Shown: positions 34,797 to 45,700, numbered from the stretch's first letter. The stretch: DNA of 64,000 nt from Lewinellaceae bacterium (GCA_020636255.1 JACJYE010000004.1:62001-126000); one strand, 5' to 3'. The notes: generated from the letters alone by a model not told the origin. A program made the numbers and translations.

Positions 34797-36956
34797 TTAC
34801 CAGCGCGGCCTGATACCGGGGGCATAGGGGAACTCCAGTGACTCATAGTATTCCAGGCTATGCTTTGGCTTTTCAAGGCCGGGGGGGATCTCCATTCTGG
34901 AAAATTCCTTAAAATAAGCGAGGCAGGCATCGCGCCACCATCGCGCTTCTTTTTCCTGTATGGCCAGGTGCATGTTCACCTGTTCGTAGCGCTCTTCGTC
35001 GATGTACGCTTTCACACTGCGCCATTTTTCCCGGAGGGCGGTAACTTCCGAAGCGCCCTGATGGTACTGCCAGCAGAGTTCTTCCCAAAGCGTCCGGCCG
35101 CTATGCATCCGATGGTTCCAGGGTACATGATGGAACCAAAGCAGGTATTGTTCCGGGCATTTATCCATATCGGCGTATTGCTGGCGGAAGCCGGGAGCGT
35201 ATTGTAACAAAGCTCCACTACCGCTTTCGGACCGGTTGAAGCCCAGCCCCTGTTCATCTGCCCGATGGTAATACGTCGAATTCCAGTCTGCTCTGGACAT
35301 ATTGTCAACCCAGGGCCCGGGGCCGTAATGGTGCCCCGCGGCCATAATATGGTGCAGGCCAAGAGGCGTCATATACCTGACGCATGTTTCATACGAACCC
35401 GACAGCATCCAAACAATGGCGTCGAGGGCTGCGGGGGCATGTGTGAAAGCCATTTCGGCCCATTCCCGGAAAATAATATCTGCACTCAGGTAGGGGTCCC
35501 ATGCAAGCCTGCCAAAAGCATACCAGTCGGCCTGCCCGAAGAGGTTACCCGTCCAGTTGCGGGCCGTCCCGATGTTTGCTACGCCCGCCATCCCGGTCAG
35601 GGCCTGGCCGTAAAGGGTGCCGTCTGCCACTTTGGCTACGATCGAGCCTTTGCCCCTGGCATAGGTATCGGCCTGTAGCACCTCTTCATACAGGCTGGCC
35701 AGGCCCACCAGGTGTGTACCCTGCCCCAGGTATTCCTTGGTGATCTGGAATTCCATCATCAGCGGGGCTTTTTTCATAGCGCCGAACAAGGGGTGGATGG
35801 GTTCTCTGGGTTGGAAATCTATCGGGCCGTTCTTCGCCTGGATCAATACATTTGCACGAAACTGGCCATCGAGGGGCACAAACTCGTCGTATGCCTGTTT
35901 GGCCCGGTCGCCCGGCGCTTCATGGCTGTATATAAAAGCCCGCCACATCACTATCCCCCCAAATGGGGCCAGGGCATCGGCTAACATATTGGCGCCATCA
36001 GCATGGCTTCGCCCATAGTCCTGCGGCCCTGGCTGCCCCTCGGAATTCGCTTTCACTAAAAAGCCACCAAAATCGGGGATGAGGCGGTACACTTCTTCTG
36101 CTTTTTTCTTCCACCACTGCTGTACCCTGGGGTCGAGCGGGTCTGCGGTATCGAGGCCGCCCAGTTCTATAGGGGCGCTAAACCTGGCCGTAAGATATAA
36201 CTTGATGCCATACGGCCGGAACACGCCCGCCAGAGCAGCTGCTTTTTCCAGGTAATCGTGCCTGAAAACGAGGGCATTGGCGTTGACGTTGGTAACCACT
36301 GCGCCATTGATGCCAATAGAAGCATTGGCCCTAGCATAATCGGTGTACCTCACGTCCAGGTATTCGGGGAGTTCATGCCAATTCCAGATCGAAAAACCGG
36401 CATAACCTCTTTCCACTGTCCTGTCGAGGTTGTCCCAGTGATTGAGCACCCGCAGTTTCACCTTAGGGTTCTGAAGGATGTGAATGCCCTCTACCGGCTC
36501 CAGCAACTGCATGTGCCGCAGCAGGAAAAAGGCCCCGTAGAGCACGCCTCTTTCATCCAAAGCCGTTATGATCAGCTGCCCCTCCTTTTGGGTTATCAAA
36601 AAACCTTCGGGCTGCAGGCCCTGTACATCCGCCTGGCTGACATAACGCGCTACCAGCGCCGATGCCCCCCAAACACCTGCAATGAGCCCGGGGGCCACGC
36701 CAGCTTCGGCAACAAGGGGAACAGGCTGCCCCAGCAGGCCCGTCAGGCCTGCGGTTAGCTCCTTTGCAACCGTATTGAGCACGGGGCTATCGCCATCGAC
36801 GGTGGCCCGTGAGGCCTGCCTGAGGTAGGCTACCCGTATATGCTCATCCCCGACCTTGTCGAAGCGGAGCCATAAACGGTAGCCGTCCTCCGCATGGCAT
36901 GGAGTTATAACTGCCAATAGCAGTATGGCTATGAAGCTTGTCCGTCTGGCTGTCAT
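34797..36956 (-). CDS. GH67 alpha-glucuronidase
   Basis: 719 residues with a signal peptide ending PCHAEDG. It removes (4-O-methyl)-glucuronic acid from the non-reducing end of xylo-oligosaccharides. The GH67 N-terminal domain is followed by the barrel start LNHWDNLDRTVERGYAG. Catalytic residues fall at E306 (KANSEGQPGP, acid) and D380 and E408 (bases), with the same spacing as in the characterised Cellvibrio enzyme (292/365/393). It overlaps the transporter gene by four bases, so its coexpression with a hexuronate-type carrier is nearly certain. Confidence 0.95.
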   Translation of the reverse strand: MTARRTSFIAILLLAVITPCHAEDGYRLWLRFDKVGDEHIRVAYLRQASRATVDGDSPVLNTVAKELTAGLTGLLGQPVPLVAEAGVAPGLIAGVWGASALVARYVSQADVQGLQPEGFLITQKEGQLIITALDERGVLYGAFFLLRHMQLLEPVEGIHILQNPKVKLRVLNHWDNLDRTVERGYAGFSIWNWHELPEYLDVRYTDYARANASIGINGAVVTNVNANALVFRHDYLEKAAALAGVFRPYGIKLYLTARFSAPIELGGLDTADPLDPRVQQWWKKKAEEVYRLIPDFGGFLVKANSEGQPGPQDYGRSHADGANMLADALAPFGGIVMWRAFIYSHEAPGDRAKQAYDEFVPLDGQFRANVLIQAKNGPIDFQPREPIHPLFGAMKKAPLMMEFQITKEYLGQGTHLVGLASLYEEVLQADTYARGKGSIVAKVADGTLYGQALTGMAGVANIGTARNWTGNLFGQADWYAFGRLAWDPYLSADIIFREWAEMAFTHAPAALDAIVWMLSGSYETCVRYMTPLGLHHIMAAGHHYGPGPWVDNMSRADWNSTYYHRADEQGLGFNRSESGSGALLQYAPGFRQQYADMDKCPEQYLLWFHHVPWNHRMHSGRTLWEELCWQYHQGASEVTALREKWRSVKAYIDEERYEQVNMHLAIQEKEARWWRDACLAYFKEFSRMEIPPGLEKPKHSLEYYESLEFPYAPGIRPRW

Positions 36957-38461
36957 CGTACTTTTTTTAACTGGCTGTCCAGGGGTATCATCCCGGGCAT
37001 GAGCAAATGGATGGCGGCTAATATGATGAGATACATCAGGCCGGCTATCAGGAAAGCGAAAAAATAAGCCGAAGGGCCGCTGGATTGCAGCACCTGCCCC
37101 AGGCTGAAATCGGCTATGAGCCCTGCCACAGCGCCCAGCATTCCGCCGATACCTACGACCGAAGCTACTGCTTTTTTAGGGAACACATCGGAAGGGATCG
37201 TCAACAGGTTGGCCGACCATGCCTGGTGGCCTCCGGCAGCCAGTGCGATCAGCAGTACGGCCAGCCAGTACCTGTTATCGGGCCTGGCATGGTTCAACAA
37301 TACCGTTTCCAGCTCACTGGCCGTTTCCTTGCCCAAGGCGCCATCCAGGGCGCCAATAAAGGCGCGGGCGTTATGGTAAGCACCTCCTTCCAATGCCTCC
37401 AGTTTTTGCATAATCTCCTCTGGCATGGGCCCGCCCTGATACGATTCCGATGCCACGGCGGACAAAAACCGGGCATCGGCCCGGAAGTCTGTTTTCACCC
37501 TTGCAGTGAACATCACAGGAAGGATACAGGACGCACAAATGAGCATAGCCACTTTGCGCGCCTTATTGGCTGTCCAGCCTTTATGGATAAAGTACCGCGA
37601 CAGCCATCCGCCGATAATGCTTCCGAGGTCAGCAACCAGATAGATCACGATCAATGGCAGCGCCAGGCGTTTGATGTCAAGCCCGAACTGGTCATACAGA
37701 AACTTGCCGCTCCAGAACAGATAGAACCACCAGGCCGCGTCGGATAGTTTGCCGATGGCGAAAGCCCAGGTTTCCCGGAGCGGCAGGACTTTTCTCCAGG
37801 GCACTTTCTCCTCCTGCACCGGTTCATTGCCGTCGGAATGGATGTAGGCGAGCTCTTCCGCGTTTACTTTAGCGTGCAATTCAGGTTTGTTATAGGAAGA
37901 TAACCACAGGCCGATCCAAACCAGGCTAAACATGCCGGTCATGAGAAATGCCAGCTGCCATCTGGTGCCATCGGCCAGCACGACCAAAGGGATCAGAAGG
38001 GGCGCCAGGATGGCCCCGATATTCGAGCCCGCATTAAAAATACCTGCAGCAAAGGCCCGGTCTTTTTTCGGGAACCACTCCGCTACGGTTTTTAGCGCTG
38101 CAGGGAAGTTACCTGCTTCCCCAAAGCCGAGGCCGAACCGGGCGACAATGAACCCCAACAGGCCGAAGGCCGGCCGGATGGCCGCATGCAGCATGCCGAA
38201 AAGACTCCAGATGGCAATGGAAATCGTATACCCTTTCTTTGAACCGAGCCTGTCGATCATGGCTCCCATGGCCAGCATGCCTATAGCATAGGCCACCTTA
38301 AAAGCGATATTGATATTGGCATAGTCGACGTCCGACCAGTAAAAAACCTTATACTGCAAGGTAGGGCCCAAAACGCCTATAATGCTCCGGTCCATGTAAT
38401 TGATAGCCGTCGCTATGAAAAGCAGCGCTAATATCCTGTATCTGTATTTCGTTGGTGCCAT
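36953..38461 (-). CDS. MFS transporter, hexuronate (ExuT/ACS) type, with loop insert
   Basis: 502 residues with 12 expected membrane helices. It carries anion:cation-symporter signatures NYMDRSIIG, RLGSKKGY, FGLGFGEAGNFPAALKTVAEWFPKKDRA and FNAGSNIGA. It is predicted to import aldohexuronates or uronate-bearing sugars with protons or sodium. An unusual hydrophilic insert of about 78 residues (321-398) sits between helices 8 and 9; E. coli ExuT is about 70 residues shorter. It leads the operon with GH67, SDR and GH3 and diverges from the LacI-type gene across a palindromic operator. Confidence 0.88.
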   Translation of the reverse strand: MAPTKYRYRILALLFIATAINYMDRSIIGVLGPTLQYKVFYWSDVDYANINIAFKVAYAIGMLAMGAMIDRLGSKKGYTISIAIWSLFGMLHAAIRPAFGLLGFIVARFGLGFGEAGNFPAALKTVAEWFPKKDRAFAAGIFNAGSNIGAILAPLLIPLVVLADGTRWQLAFLMTGMFSLVWIGLWLSSYNKPELHAKVNAEELAYIHSDGNEPVQEEKVPWRKVLPLRETWAFAIGKLSDAAWWFYLFWSGKFLYDQFGLDIKRLALPLIVIYLVADLGSIIGGWLSRYFIHKGWTANKARKVAMLICASCILPVMFTARVKTDFRADARFLSAVASESYQGGPMPEEIMQKLEALEGGAYHNARAFIGALDGALGKETASELETVLLNHARPDNRYWLAVLLIALAAGGHQAWSANLLTIPSDVFPKKAVASVVGIGGMLGAVAGLIADFSLGQVLQSSGPSAYFFAFLIAGLMYLIILAAIHLLMPGMIPLDSQLKKVR

Positions 38462-38538
38462 ACTCTGCCCGATAGGTATGCCGAAAAAGGGTTTATGGCC
38501 ATTCAGTGCCTGCTAAGCTAGCAAAATATCGGCAAAAC

Positions 38539-38550
38539 GCAATCGATTGC
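38539..38550. promoter_or_regulatory. LacI-type operator GCAATCGATTGC (site 1)
   Basis: A perfect 12-bp palindrome, GCAATCGATTGC, lies in the divergent transporter/LacI spacer, 78 bases from the transporter ATG and 90 from the regulator ATG. The size and central CG are typical of LacI-family operators. It probably serves both the regulator (autoregulation) and the transporter-GH67 operon. Confidence 0.65.
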
Positions 38551-38640
38551 ATTATTATTTTTCTAACACTCGCGCTTTGCAGTAACTTTTGTTGCGCAAA
38601 ATTGTATATTTATTGCATAGTATTTTTCAAACAGATCGGA

Positions 38641-39696
38641 ATGAGTAAGGGAGACAAAAAGAAGGACGTCACCATCCACGACCTGGCCCAGGAGCTCAAA
38701 ATATCGCCTTCTACGGTATCCAGGGCATTGCGGGGCCACAGCAGCATAGGCGAAAAAACGAAAAAAGCGGTCAGGGAACTTGCCAAGAAGCGGGGATACC
38801 GCCCCAACGCAATTGCGTCCTCCCTGAGGACCAACCAGTCCAATACCTTCGGCATCATGGTTTCGTGGATCAACCGCACCTTCATTTCCTCGCTGATCGC
38901 AGGCATTGAAAAAGCAGCGCGGGAAGCCGGCAACCGGGTGATCATTACGCAATCGCACGACATTGCGGAGCTTGAAAAAGAGAACCTGCAGGCCCTTTAC
39001 GACAGCAGGATCTCGGCCCTTATCGTTTCCCTTGCCATGGAAACCAGGGATTACAGCCATTTCAGCCTGTTTTCCAAAAACGGCATTCCTGTTGTGTTTG
39101 TCGACCGGTTCCCCAATAAAAAGGACATTCACAAGGTCCACATCAACAACTTCAATGCGGCCTTTGAAGCGACCGAGCACCTGATACATCAGGGGTGCAG
39201 CCGCTTAGCACACTTCGGGGGCGCCCGGCATCAGGCTATATATGAAGACAGAAGGTCGGGATATATTGCAGCACTTAAGAAAAACAACATCGATGTCGAC
39301 GAAAAGCTCATCCTCCAGGGCAACTCGCTGAGCGCCGAAGAAGGTTTGATGCTGGCCGAACAGGCCCTTGCCCTTGCCCCCCCTCCCGACGCTATTTTTT
39401 GCGCCAACGACACCGCTGCTGTCAGTGCAATACGGTATGCAAAGAGCAAAGGCATTGCCATTCCGGAACAGCTGGCCATTATCGGTTTCAACAACGACCC
39501 GATCTGTGAGATCATCGACCCTCCGCTTTCTTCCATACACCACCCGGCGGCGGAAATGGGAGAAGCAGCGGTCAAACAGGCTCTGGCCATACTGGCGGGA
39601 AAGATCGAAACGGAATCGGCAAGGAGCGTTACCCTCGAGACCCACGTAGTTATCAGAGCATCATCCGACAAGCTGGGCAGCCTGGCAAAGCCCTAG
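38641..39696 (+). CDS. LacI-family transcriptional regulator
   Basis: 351 residues. The N-terminal helix-turn-helix (VTIHDLAQELKISPSTVSRALRG, about 10-32) and hinge region (RGYRPNAIASSLRT, about 51-64) match LacI/PurR. The remainder is a periplasmic-binding-protein-like effector domain (FCANDTAAVSAIRYAKSKG, GFNNDPI). It is the likely repressor of the surrounding xylan genes, with a uronate or xylo-oligosaccharide as inducer. The frame is open from 38506, but the ATG at 38641 starts the HTH domain at the standard distance. Most Bacteroidota xylan loci use hybrid two-component or SusR-like regulators instead. Confidence 0.93.
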   Translation: MSKGDKKKDVTIHDLAQELKISPSTVSRALRGHSSIGEKTKKAVRELAKKRGYRPNAIASSLRTNQSNTFGIMVSWINRTFISSLIAGIEKAAREAGNRVIITQSHDIAELEKENLQALYDSRISALIVSLAMETRDYSHFSLFSKNGIPVVFVDRFPNKKDIHKVHINNFNAAFEATEHLIHQGCSRLAHFGGARHQAIYEDRRSGYIAALKKNNIDVDEKLILQGNSLSAEEGLMLAEQALALAPPPDAIFCANDTAAVSAIRYAKSKGIAIPEQLAIIGFNNDPICEIIDPPLSSIHHPAAEMGEAAVKQALAILAGKIETESARSVTLETHVVIRASSDKLGSLAKP

Positions 39697-39705
39697 TAAA
39701 GCAGC

Positions 39706-39742
39706 CGGCCGCTTTGCCCCGCGAGGCGGGTAAGCGGCCGGA
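39706..39742. terminator. Bidirectional hairpin between convergent LacI and TIG genes
   Basis: CCGGCCGCTT (39706-39715) pairs with AAGCGGCCGG (39733-39742), with an inner CCCCGC/GCGGG pairing. It is very GC-rich and without a T-run. It starts ten bases after the LacI stop and probably separates the convergent transcripts. Confidence 0.55.
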
Positions 39743-39788
39743 AGGTGCGCCAGTTGCTATTACTAAAGCCTGTTGCAGGCCCGGAGGG

Positions 39789-40943
39789 TTAATTCTTAGG
39801 GACGATCCTCAAATTATCCAGGTAGAACACATAACCTATGTTGCCGGGCCTCGAGAAGTGGATCGGCGTTCGGATCATGTTGTCATCGGGCCCTGTCGTG
39901 AACTCTATGGATATTTCCTCCCAGGTGCCGGAAAGGGTGGCCTCTACCCTACCCAGTTCGGAGTAATTGGGCAGGCCCACCGTAAAGTCAACCCGAGCCC
40001 CCTCAGGCCCGTTGGCCTGTATCGTATACAGATAGGCCGTATTGGGCTCAACGGGGAAAGATTCTTCGCGCACTTCAATATTCCAGGGGTTGGCCCCTAC
40101 GTCAAGCACTTCCAGTTTCAGCCCCTGCCTTCCGTCGCGGGTGGGGCCGTCGCGGAAAGAGATCACCTGCACCGTGGCCAGGGAGCCGGCGCCGCTGAAC
40201 CCCCAGGCAGGCACGGTGATATCACCTACGACTCCCTTATCGCCTTCCTCTAAGCTGCCATTGCTATTGAGCGGCGTTTTGCACAGGGGGTTCCCGGGGC
40301 TGCCGTCACAGGCTATGAATGCATCAGTTGAAGAGACGCTGCCAGCAGGCGACTCCAGCTTGAACAGGCTACCGGTAGCCGCGCCTGACGGGACGGTGAA
40401 TGCGACAATATCACTCGCTTTCTCCGTGATCGATGCACTTGCATCCCCGATGAAGATCTTCTCAACAAAGTCCATGTTGGCCCCCACGGCGATGATCTCG
40501 TCACCGGTTGAACCTGCAATCGGGCTGATATATCGGATGACAGGCAAGGGAACGACCTTGATCCTGGCCGTGGCCCTTTCATTACCTGCGAAGATAAAAT
40601 AGACATCCTTGTCCCCCAGGCTCACATCGATCGGGACCTGGAAAGTGACTGAGCTTTCAGTGGCTTCCACCGAAGGGCTGCTGCTGCCGTCCATGAATAC
40701 CCTTTTGACGCCTGACAGGTTGTTGCCCATAGCAGTAAGGGTAGCGCCGGCGCCCGTTACATTGGAGTCGAAGCCCGTGACCCTGCTGCTGACGTCCACC
40801 GCCGTAGCATCGCCGATGCTGCCGGCAAGCTTCTCCGAATCCTCTTTGGTGCAGGATGCCATTGCGAAGGCGATAGCCAGGGCGAGGAGCAGGAGGGCCG
40901 CCGGTTTCCCGGCCTCAGAATAAATATGTTTTGTAAAATTCAT
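39789..40943 (-). CDS. TIG-domain surface glycan-binding lipoprotein (susC1 operon)
   Basis: 384 residues with a lipobox MASC (CTKEDSE). Two IPT/TIG-like modules follow (about 50-130 VTGAGATLTAMGNNLSGVKRVF; 132-215 ISPIAGSTGDEIIAVGANM). A C-terminal beta-sandwich of about 150 residues ends AYLYTIQANGPEGARVDFTVGL...NIGYVFYLDNLRI, as in CBM4/9/22-like jelly rolls. Such SusE-position proteins bind glycan at the cell surface. It is third in the susC1-susD1 operon, 24 bases after susD1. Confidence 0.85.
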   Translation of the reverse strand: MNFTKHIYSEAGKPAALLLLALAIAFAMASCTKEDSEKLAGSIGDATAVDVSSRVTGFDSNVTGAGATLTAMGNNLSGVKRVFMDGSSSPSVEATESSVTFQVPIDVSLGDKDVYFIFAGNERATARIKVVPLPVIRYISPIAGSTGDEIIAVGANMDFVEKIFIGDASASITEKASDIVAFTVPSGAATGSLFKLESPAGSVSSTDAFIACDGSPGNPLCKTPLNSNGSLEEGDKGVVGDITVPAWGFSGAGSLATVQVISFRDGPTRDGRQGLKLEVLDVGANPWNIEVREESFPVEPNTAYLYTIQANGPEGARVDFTVGLPNYSELGRVEATLSGTWEEISIEFTTGPDDNMIRTPIHFSRPGNIGYVFYLDNLRIVPKN

Positions 40944-40967
40944 GATAATTAATTTTGAAGCTCATTA

Positions 40968-42746
40968 CTAATAACCAGGGTTTTGCGGGTACTTGCCATC
41001 TGGCGAAGCAGGGTCGATGGCCAGGTCGATATACCCCTGGGGGATCGGCCTGAGCACGTGAAACGGCTGGATATTGGGTGCGCCATCCTGGTTGTGGAGT
41101 TTAACGCGTTCCACCAACTTTTTTGTCCGGGCCAGGTCGAACCACCGCATGCATTCTCCGGCCAGCTCCCGGCTGCGCTCATCGAGGATAAAATCGATGT
41201 CCACGTCCGAAGCGCTAACCTCCATTTCGCTCTCCTTTCCGGGCCATGCAGCCCTTTTCCTTACCACGTTGATATAATCGGCAGCAAGTTGAGCATTGCC
41301 CATCTGAAACGCTGCTTCGGCAGCTACGAGGTATGTTTCGGAAAAGCGGTACACCGGATATGGCCTGTACGAAGAAACGTTTGCGTCGTCCTCTGTTCCT
41401 GGCTGCGGCCGGTCGGTGGCGTTGAACTTGCTCAGGCTGGGGAAGAACTGTTTCTGGGTGCTGATATATTCAGGGGTATAAACGATATAACCCAACCTGG
41501 CAATGTCATCACTTGTCAGGTTGATGTAGTTGGGTGGCATCCATACACAGGTATCGCCGAGCGTAAATTTGGGCTGCCCTTCCATGGAAGCGGGCACATA
41601 ACCGGCAGCCACGTCGCCTGCGCTCCAGGTGGGGTATACCGAGAGGTCAGGGTTATTGGCATACCAAACGGTTTGGAAGGATTTGTCATAGCGGGAATCC
41701 ACCGTTTTATTGTTAAAAGCTTCGTTCAACAGCCAGTCGGTAGGCTTGAAGCGTATCCAGGGCCGGCCGTTGCCAACATCGCGAAGCAAAGCGTCGGAGG
41801 CGCGCTCGTAAAAACAGCGGAAGAAGTAATTGGCGCGGTTCATCTGCAGGGCGACCTCATTGGGTGCTCCGAAACCCGAAATGTCCGTAAAATTCGGGTC
41901 GCCGTTGCGTTGTACAGAGAAGAGGATCTCAGCGTTGTCGTCATTGCCTTCGCGGTGTACGTCAGCAAAATCATCCAGCAGCGCTACCCCATAAGCTCCC
42001 TTGTTGTTGATCAGGTGCTCGGCAGCCTCCAGTGCTTTCTGATAATCTCCTGGTTGTGCAGCTTCGGAATAAGCCCGGGCCAGATAAGCTTTTGCCAGGG
42101 TATGCCACGCGGTGGCCTTCCAGGCCCGGCCCGGCGCCGAGGGCCTGTCGGGCAAGTCGGCAGCGGCATCTTCCAGGTCGTTGATGATGGCCTCATAGGT
42201 TTCCGCTACGCTGGCCCTCGAAAAGTTATTGACCGGCGAAGTGTTAAAGGCCAGCGGCCCGGAGCCCAGGTCGAGGGTGACGCCGCCGAAGGTGCGCACC
42301 AGGATGAAATACCAATGCGCCCGCAGATATTTGGCCTCGGCCACCAGTATTCTTCTGTCTTCCGTCATATCGTCGCTGGTGCCGAACTGTATCACACCGT
42401 TACAGGTGTTGATGGCGGGATAGGCGCGGTTCCAGGGGGTCAGGACATCGCCGTTATTGGCATCGAGGTTCTGGTAGTTGTTCAGCGGAGGGTTGCTCAC
42501 CTGGTTGCCGTTCGTAAATTCATCCGTCCCGTAAACGGTCAGGTTGTGGGGCCCTTCGGGCCCATAATAGTAACGCAGGTACGCATAAGCGGCCACGACA
42601 CCCCCCTCCAGGCCCTGGTCGGTCTCGAAGAGGTTGGGCGTCAGCAACGCCCGGGGTTCTTCCTCCAGTATACCAGAGCAGCCGGAGGCCAGCAGAAGGG
42701 CAATGCTTAACAGTACGCTATAAATTTTGAGTCTGTTGATATTCAT
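40968..42746 (-). CDS. SusD/RagB-type nutrient-binding lipoprotein 1
   Basis: 592 residues with a lipoprotein signal (lipobox ASGC, then SGILEEEP). It has the SusD start LLTPNLFETDQGLEGGVVAAYAYLR, the helical TPR part (AEAKYLRAHWYFILVRTFGGV) and the C-terminal RagB block (SETYLVAAEAAFQMGNAQLAADYINVVRKRA ... FILDERSRELAGECMRWFDLART). It forms the lid of a SusC transporter and captures glycan on the surface. It follows susC1 by 13 bases. Confidence 0.95.
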   Translation of the reverse strand: MNINRLKIYSVLLSIALLLASGCSGILEEEPRALLTPNLFETDQGLEGGVVAAYAYLRYYYGPEGPHNLTVYGTDEFTNGNQVSNPPLNNYQNLDANNGDVLTPWNRAYPAINTCNGVIQFGTSDDMTEDRRILVAEAKYLRAHWYFILVRTFGGVTLDLGSGPLAFNTSPVNNFSRASVAETYEAIINDLEDAAADLPDRPSAPGRAWKATAWHTLAKAYLARAYSEAAQPGDYQKALEAAEHLINNKGAYGVALLDDFADVHREGNDDNAEILFSVQRNGDPNFTDISGFGAPNEVALQMNRANYFFRCFYERASDALLRDVGNGRPWIRFKPTDWLLNEAFNNKTVDSRYDKSFQTVWYANNPDLSVYPTWSAGDVAAGYVPASMEGQPKFTLGDTCVWMPPNYINLTSDDIARLGYIVYTPEYISTQKQFFPSLSKFNATDRPQPGTEDDANVSSYRPYPVYRFSETYLVAAEAAFQMGNAQLAADYINVVRKRAAWPGKESEMEVSASDVDIDFILDERSRELAGECMRWFDLARTKKLVERVKLHNQDGAPNIQPFHVLRPIPQGYIDLAIDPASPDGKYPQNPGY

Positions 42747-42759
42747 GATCTACAGGATT

Positions 42760-45700
42760 TTATAAGGTTACATTCACGCCAAGGATGATGGACCGCGTAG
42801 GCGGAGTATCGGGGTTGACCGTCAGGCGGCGCCCGAAGCCCGCTGCGCCGATGGTACCTCCTCTGCCATTAGGCTCGGGGTCGACCCCGCCTTGTTTGAC
42901 GTAATCGGAGAAAAATGCTTTGAATGGGTTGTTGACTGTCAGGTATATTCTGGTGTTTGCCAGCCCTGCTCTGGACAGTAGGCCTTCAGGCAGGCTATAC
43001 CCCAGGTTGATGCTCCTGATCTTGAGGTAGGTGGCATCAAAATACCCCACTGTAGAACCGTAAGGCGTGATCTGCCGGCCCGTACGAGGGAAATCGTCGG
43101 TGGGGTTATCGGGCGTCCAGTAATCCACATCCGGCCCGTTCCTTCTGCCTTCCAGGCTGTTGTACGGGTTGCTTTGGTTCATCTGGTATAAGGTAGAGAT
43201 CAGATTGCCTCCATACCGCGCAAAGGCTACGATGGAGAGGTCAATACCTTTATACCCGAACCGGGTAGTGGCGCCTGCCGTCCATTTAGGGTCTATCTGC
43301 CCGATCACCATGCGGTCTTCGTCGTCGATCACGCCGTTGTTATCCAGGTCTTCGAGCTTGATATCGCCGGGAGCGAAATCGCCGTAGCTGGAAGCCAGGT
43401 CCTCTTCGCCCAATTGCCAGATCCCGATCTTGTTATAATCGTAAATGACGTTGACAGGAGAGCCGACAAACCAGCCGTTGCCCTCGTCTTCCGTCACGCC
43501 TTCGGTAAGTTCAGTGATCTTTTCATTGTGAGATGTGAAGTTTACGTCCATATCCCAGCTGAAGCCGTCTTTGGCACTGCGGATGATATCAGCCGAAAGC
43601 ATGAGCTCTATGCCTTTGCCTTCCGTTTTCCCGATGTTCTCCTGGAAACTGCCCGGCACACCGGAGGTAATAGGAATAGCCCTCGACTGCAGTACGTTGT
43701 CCGTATTGTTCTGGTACAGGTCGATGGACCCGCTGAGCCTGTTGTCGAAAAGCCCGAAATCGAGGCCGATGTTCTTAGAGGTCGTGAATTCCCAGGCCAG
43801 TTCAGAGTTGGGCAGCGTGCTGACCAGGAAGCCGTAAACGCCGCCATCGGGCCCGAAGTTGTACGGGACACGCGCCAGGCTACCGAGGGAGGAATACGGC
43901 GCAATGGCCTGGTTGGAGGTCCGCCCTACTCCGGCACGCAGTTTGAGCCCGGTGATCATATTGCTGCCCTGAAGGAAGGATTCGTTGGACAGGTTCCAGG
44001 CAAGGGCCACGGCCGGGTAGGAGAACCATTTATTGCCCTCCGCAAGCCTCGAAGAACCGTCCCTTCTGAAAGTAAAAGTAGCCAGGTATTTGCCCTGATA
44101 GCCATAATTCACCCGCCCCATATAGGAAAGCAGCCCCCACCGGGAATACTGGAACGCCGGGTTGTTGGGGTCGTTGGGGATGGTAGTGGCCTCTGCCAGC
44201 CCGAAGTTATAGTATTGGACGAAGTCGGCGAAAAGGGCACTGGCATCTACCCCACTCCGGTTCGACTCTTCTTCCTGAGCGCTGAACAAACCTGTAAATT
44301 CTATTTCGTGGTTCCCGAAGGCCTTGTTGTAGATGAGCAGGTTCTCAATGGTGTACGACCAGGAATCCCTGTTGCGCACGGCAGCCGTGCTTCCGCTGCC
44401 GTTCCTGAACGGCGTGTTGGAGGCGTAAAACTGCCCGTATTCATCCTGCCAGTAATCCAGGCCTGCATTCAGGCGGTACTTTAATCCTTTGAGTATCTCG
44501 ACTTCACCGTAAAAGTTATTGAACGTCCTCAGCCTCCTTCTGTCCTGGCTCCACGAATTTGGCGTATATAATGTTAGAGGAGAGCGTGTGGTGGCGTCAA
44601 CAGAGCCCACTGCCGGCAATTCGTTGATCGACCCATCCTCATTGTAAGCATTGTACAGGGGGCTCATGGTCAGGATCTGGAACATGGGGTTGGCTGATTC
44701 CCCGTCGGCATTGGAGACGGAATTCATCAGGGTAGCCCCTATTTTTATGCGGTTGCCTATTCTCTGGTCGAGGGCAACGCGCAGGGAGATCCTTTCGAAT
44801 TCCTGTCCGGGAAGCACCGTTGTCTCGTCGAAATAGCCGAGCGAAAGTGCGTATTGGGTATTTTCCGAGCCACCGCTGACCCCCAGTTCGTGGTTGGTGA
44901 TATAACCGTCCTTGTACATTACATCCTGCCAGTCGGTAGACCTTCCGGCAACCATATTCTCTATTTCAGTAGGCGTAAAAACGCCGCCCGGGGCGCCAAA
45001 GTTAGAAGCCTGTTTGGCGTCGGCGTATTGTTCTGCGTTCCAAAGATCGTACTTATCGAGCCGTGATGATATCCCGTAATACCCGTTGTAGGAAAGCCGG
45101 GCCTTACCCTGCTGCCCTCTCCTCGTCGTGATCAGGATCACTCCGTTGGCGCCTCTGGAGCCATAGATCGCCGTGGCGGAAGCGTCTTTGAGGATGTTGA
45201 TGTTGACGATATCGCTCGGGTTGATATCATTCAGGTTGCCGCTATAAGGAATGCCGTCCAGTACGATCAGCGGGTCGTTGACGCCCGATTCGTCCGAACC
45301 GAGCGAACGGCTGCCCCTGACCCTGATCTGCGAGCCGGTCCCCGGGCGCGAAGAAGTCCGCTCGATCTCTACGCCGGCCACGCGCCCCTGCAGGGCCATA
45401 ACCGGGTTGGCTACCGGCACTTCCCGGAGCTCGCCCTCTTCCATGGCTACCACTGAACCCGTGACATCGCTGCGTTTTCTGGTGCCGTACCCAACCACGA
45501 CCACCTCTTCGATCACGTTGAGGTCGAGCCCCAGCACGGCATCTATCCGGCTTCTTCCATTTACAGGCACCTCCTGCGCGTTGTATCCGACATAACTAAT
45601 GATCAATGTACCGTCAGATGGCGCCTTGATGCTGAAAGCACCATCTATGTCGGTGATCGTACCAGCCTCGGTACCTTTTACCAGTACATTAGCTCCTATC

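Noticed and set aside
38806..38820. CGCAATTGCG palindrome inside the LacI gene as an operator
   Set aside because: It lacks the central ATCGAT core, lies in coding sequence and fits normal codon use.
40983..42710. Long open frame (575 codons) on the plus strand opposite susD1
   Set aside because: It lies fully antisense to a gene with clear SusD motifs, shows no domain or signal peptide, and is a by-product of GC-rich codon use.
43414..44484. 356-codon plus-strand open frame opposite susC1
   Set aside because: Antisense to the SusC barrel region and lacks any protein family pattern.
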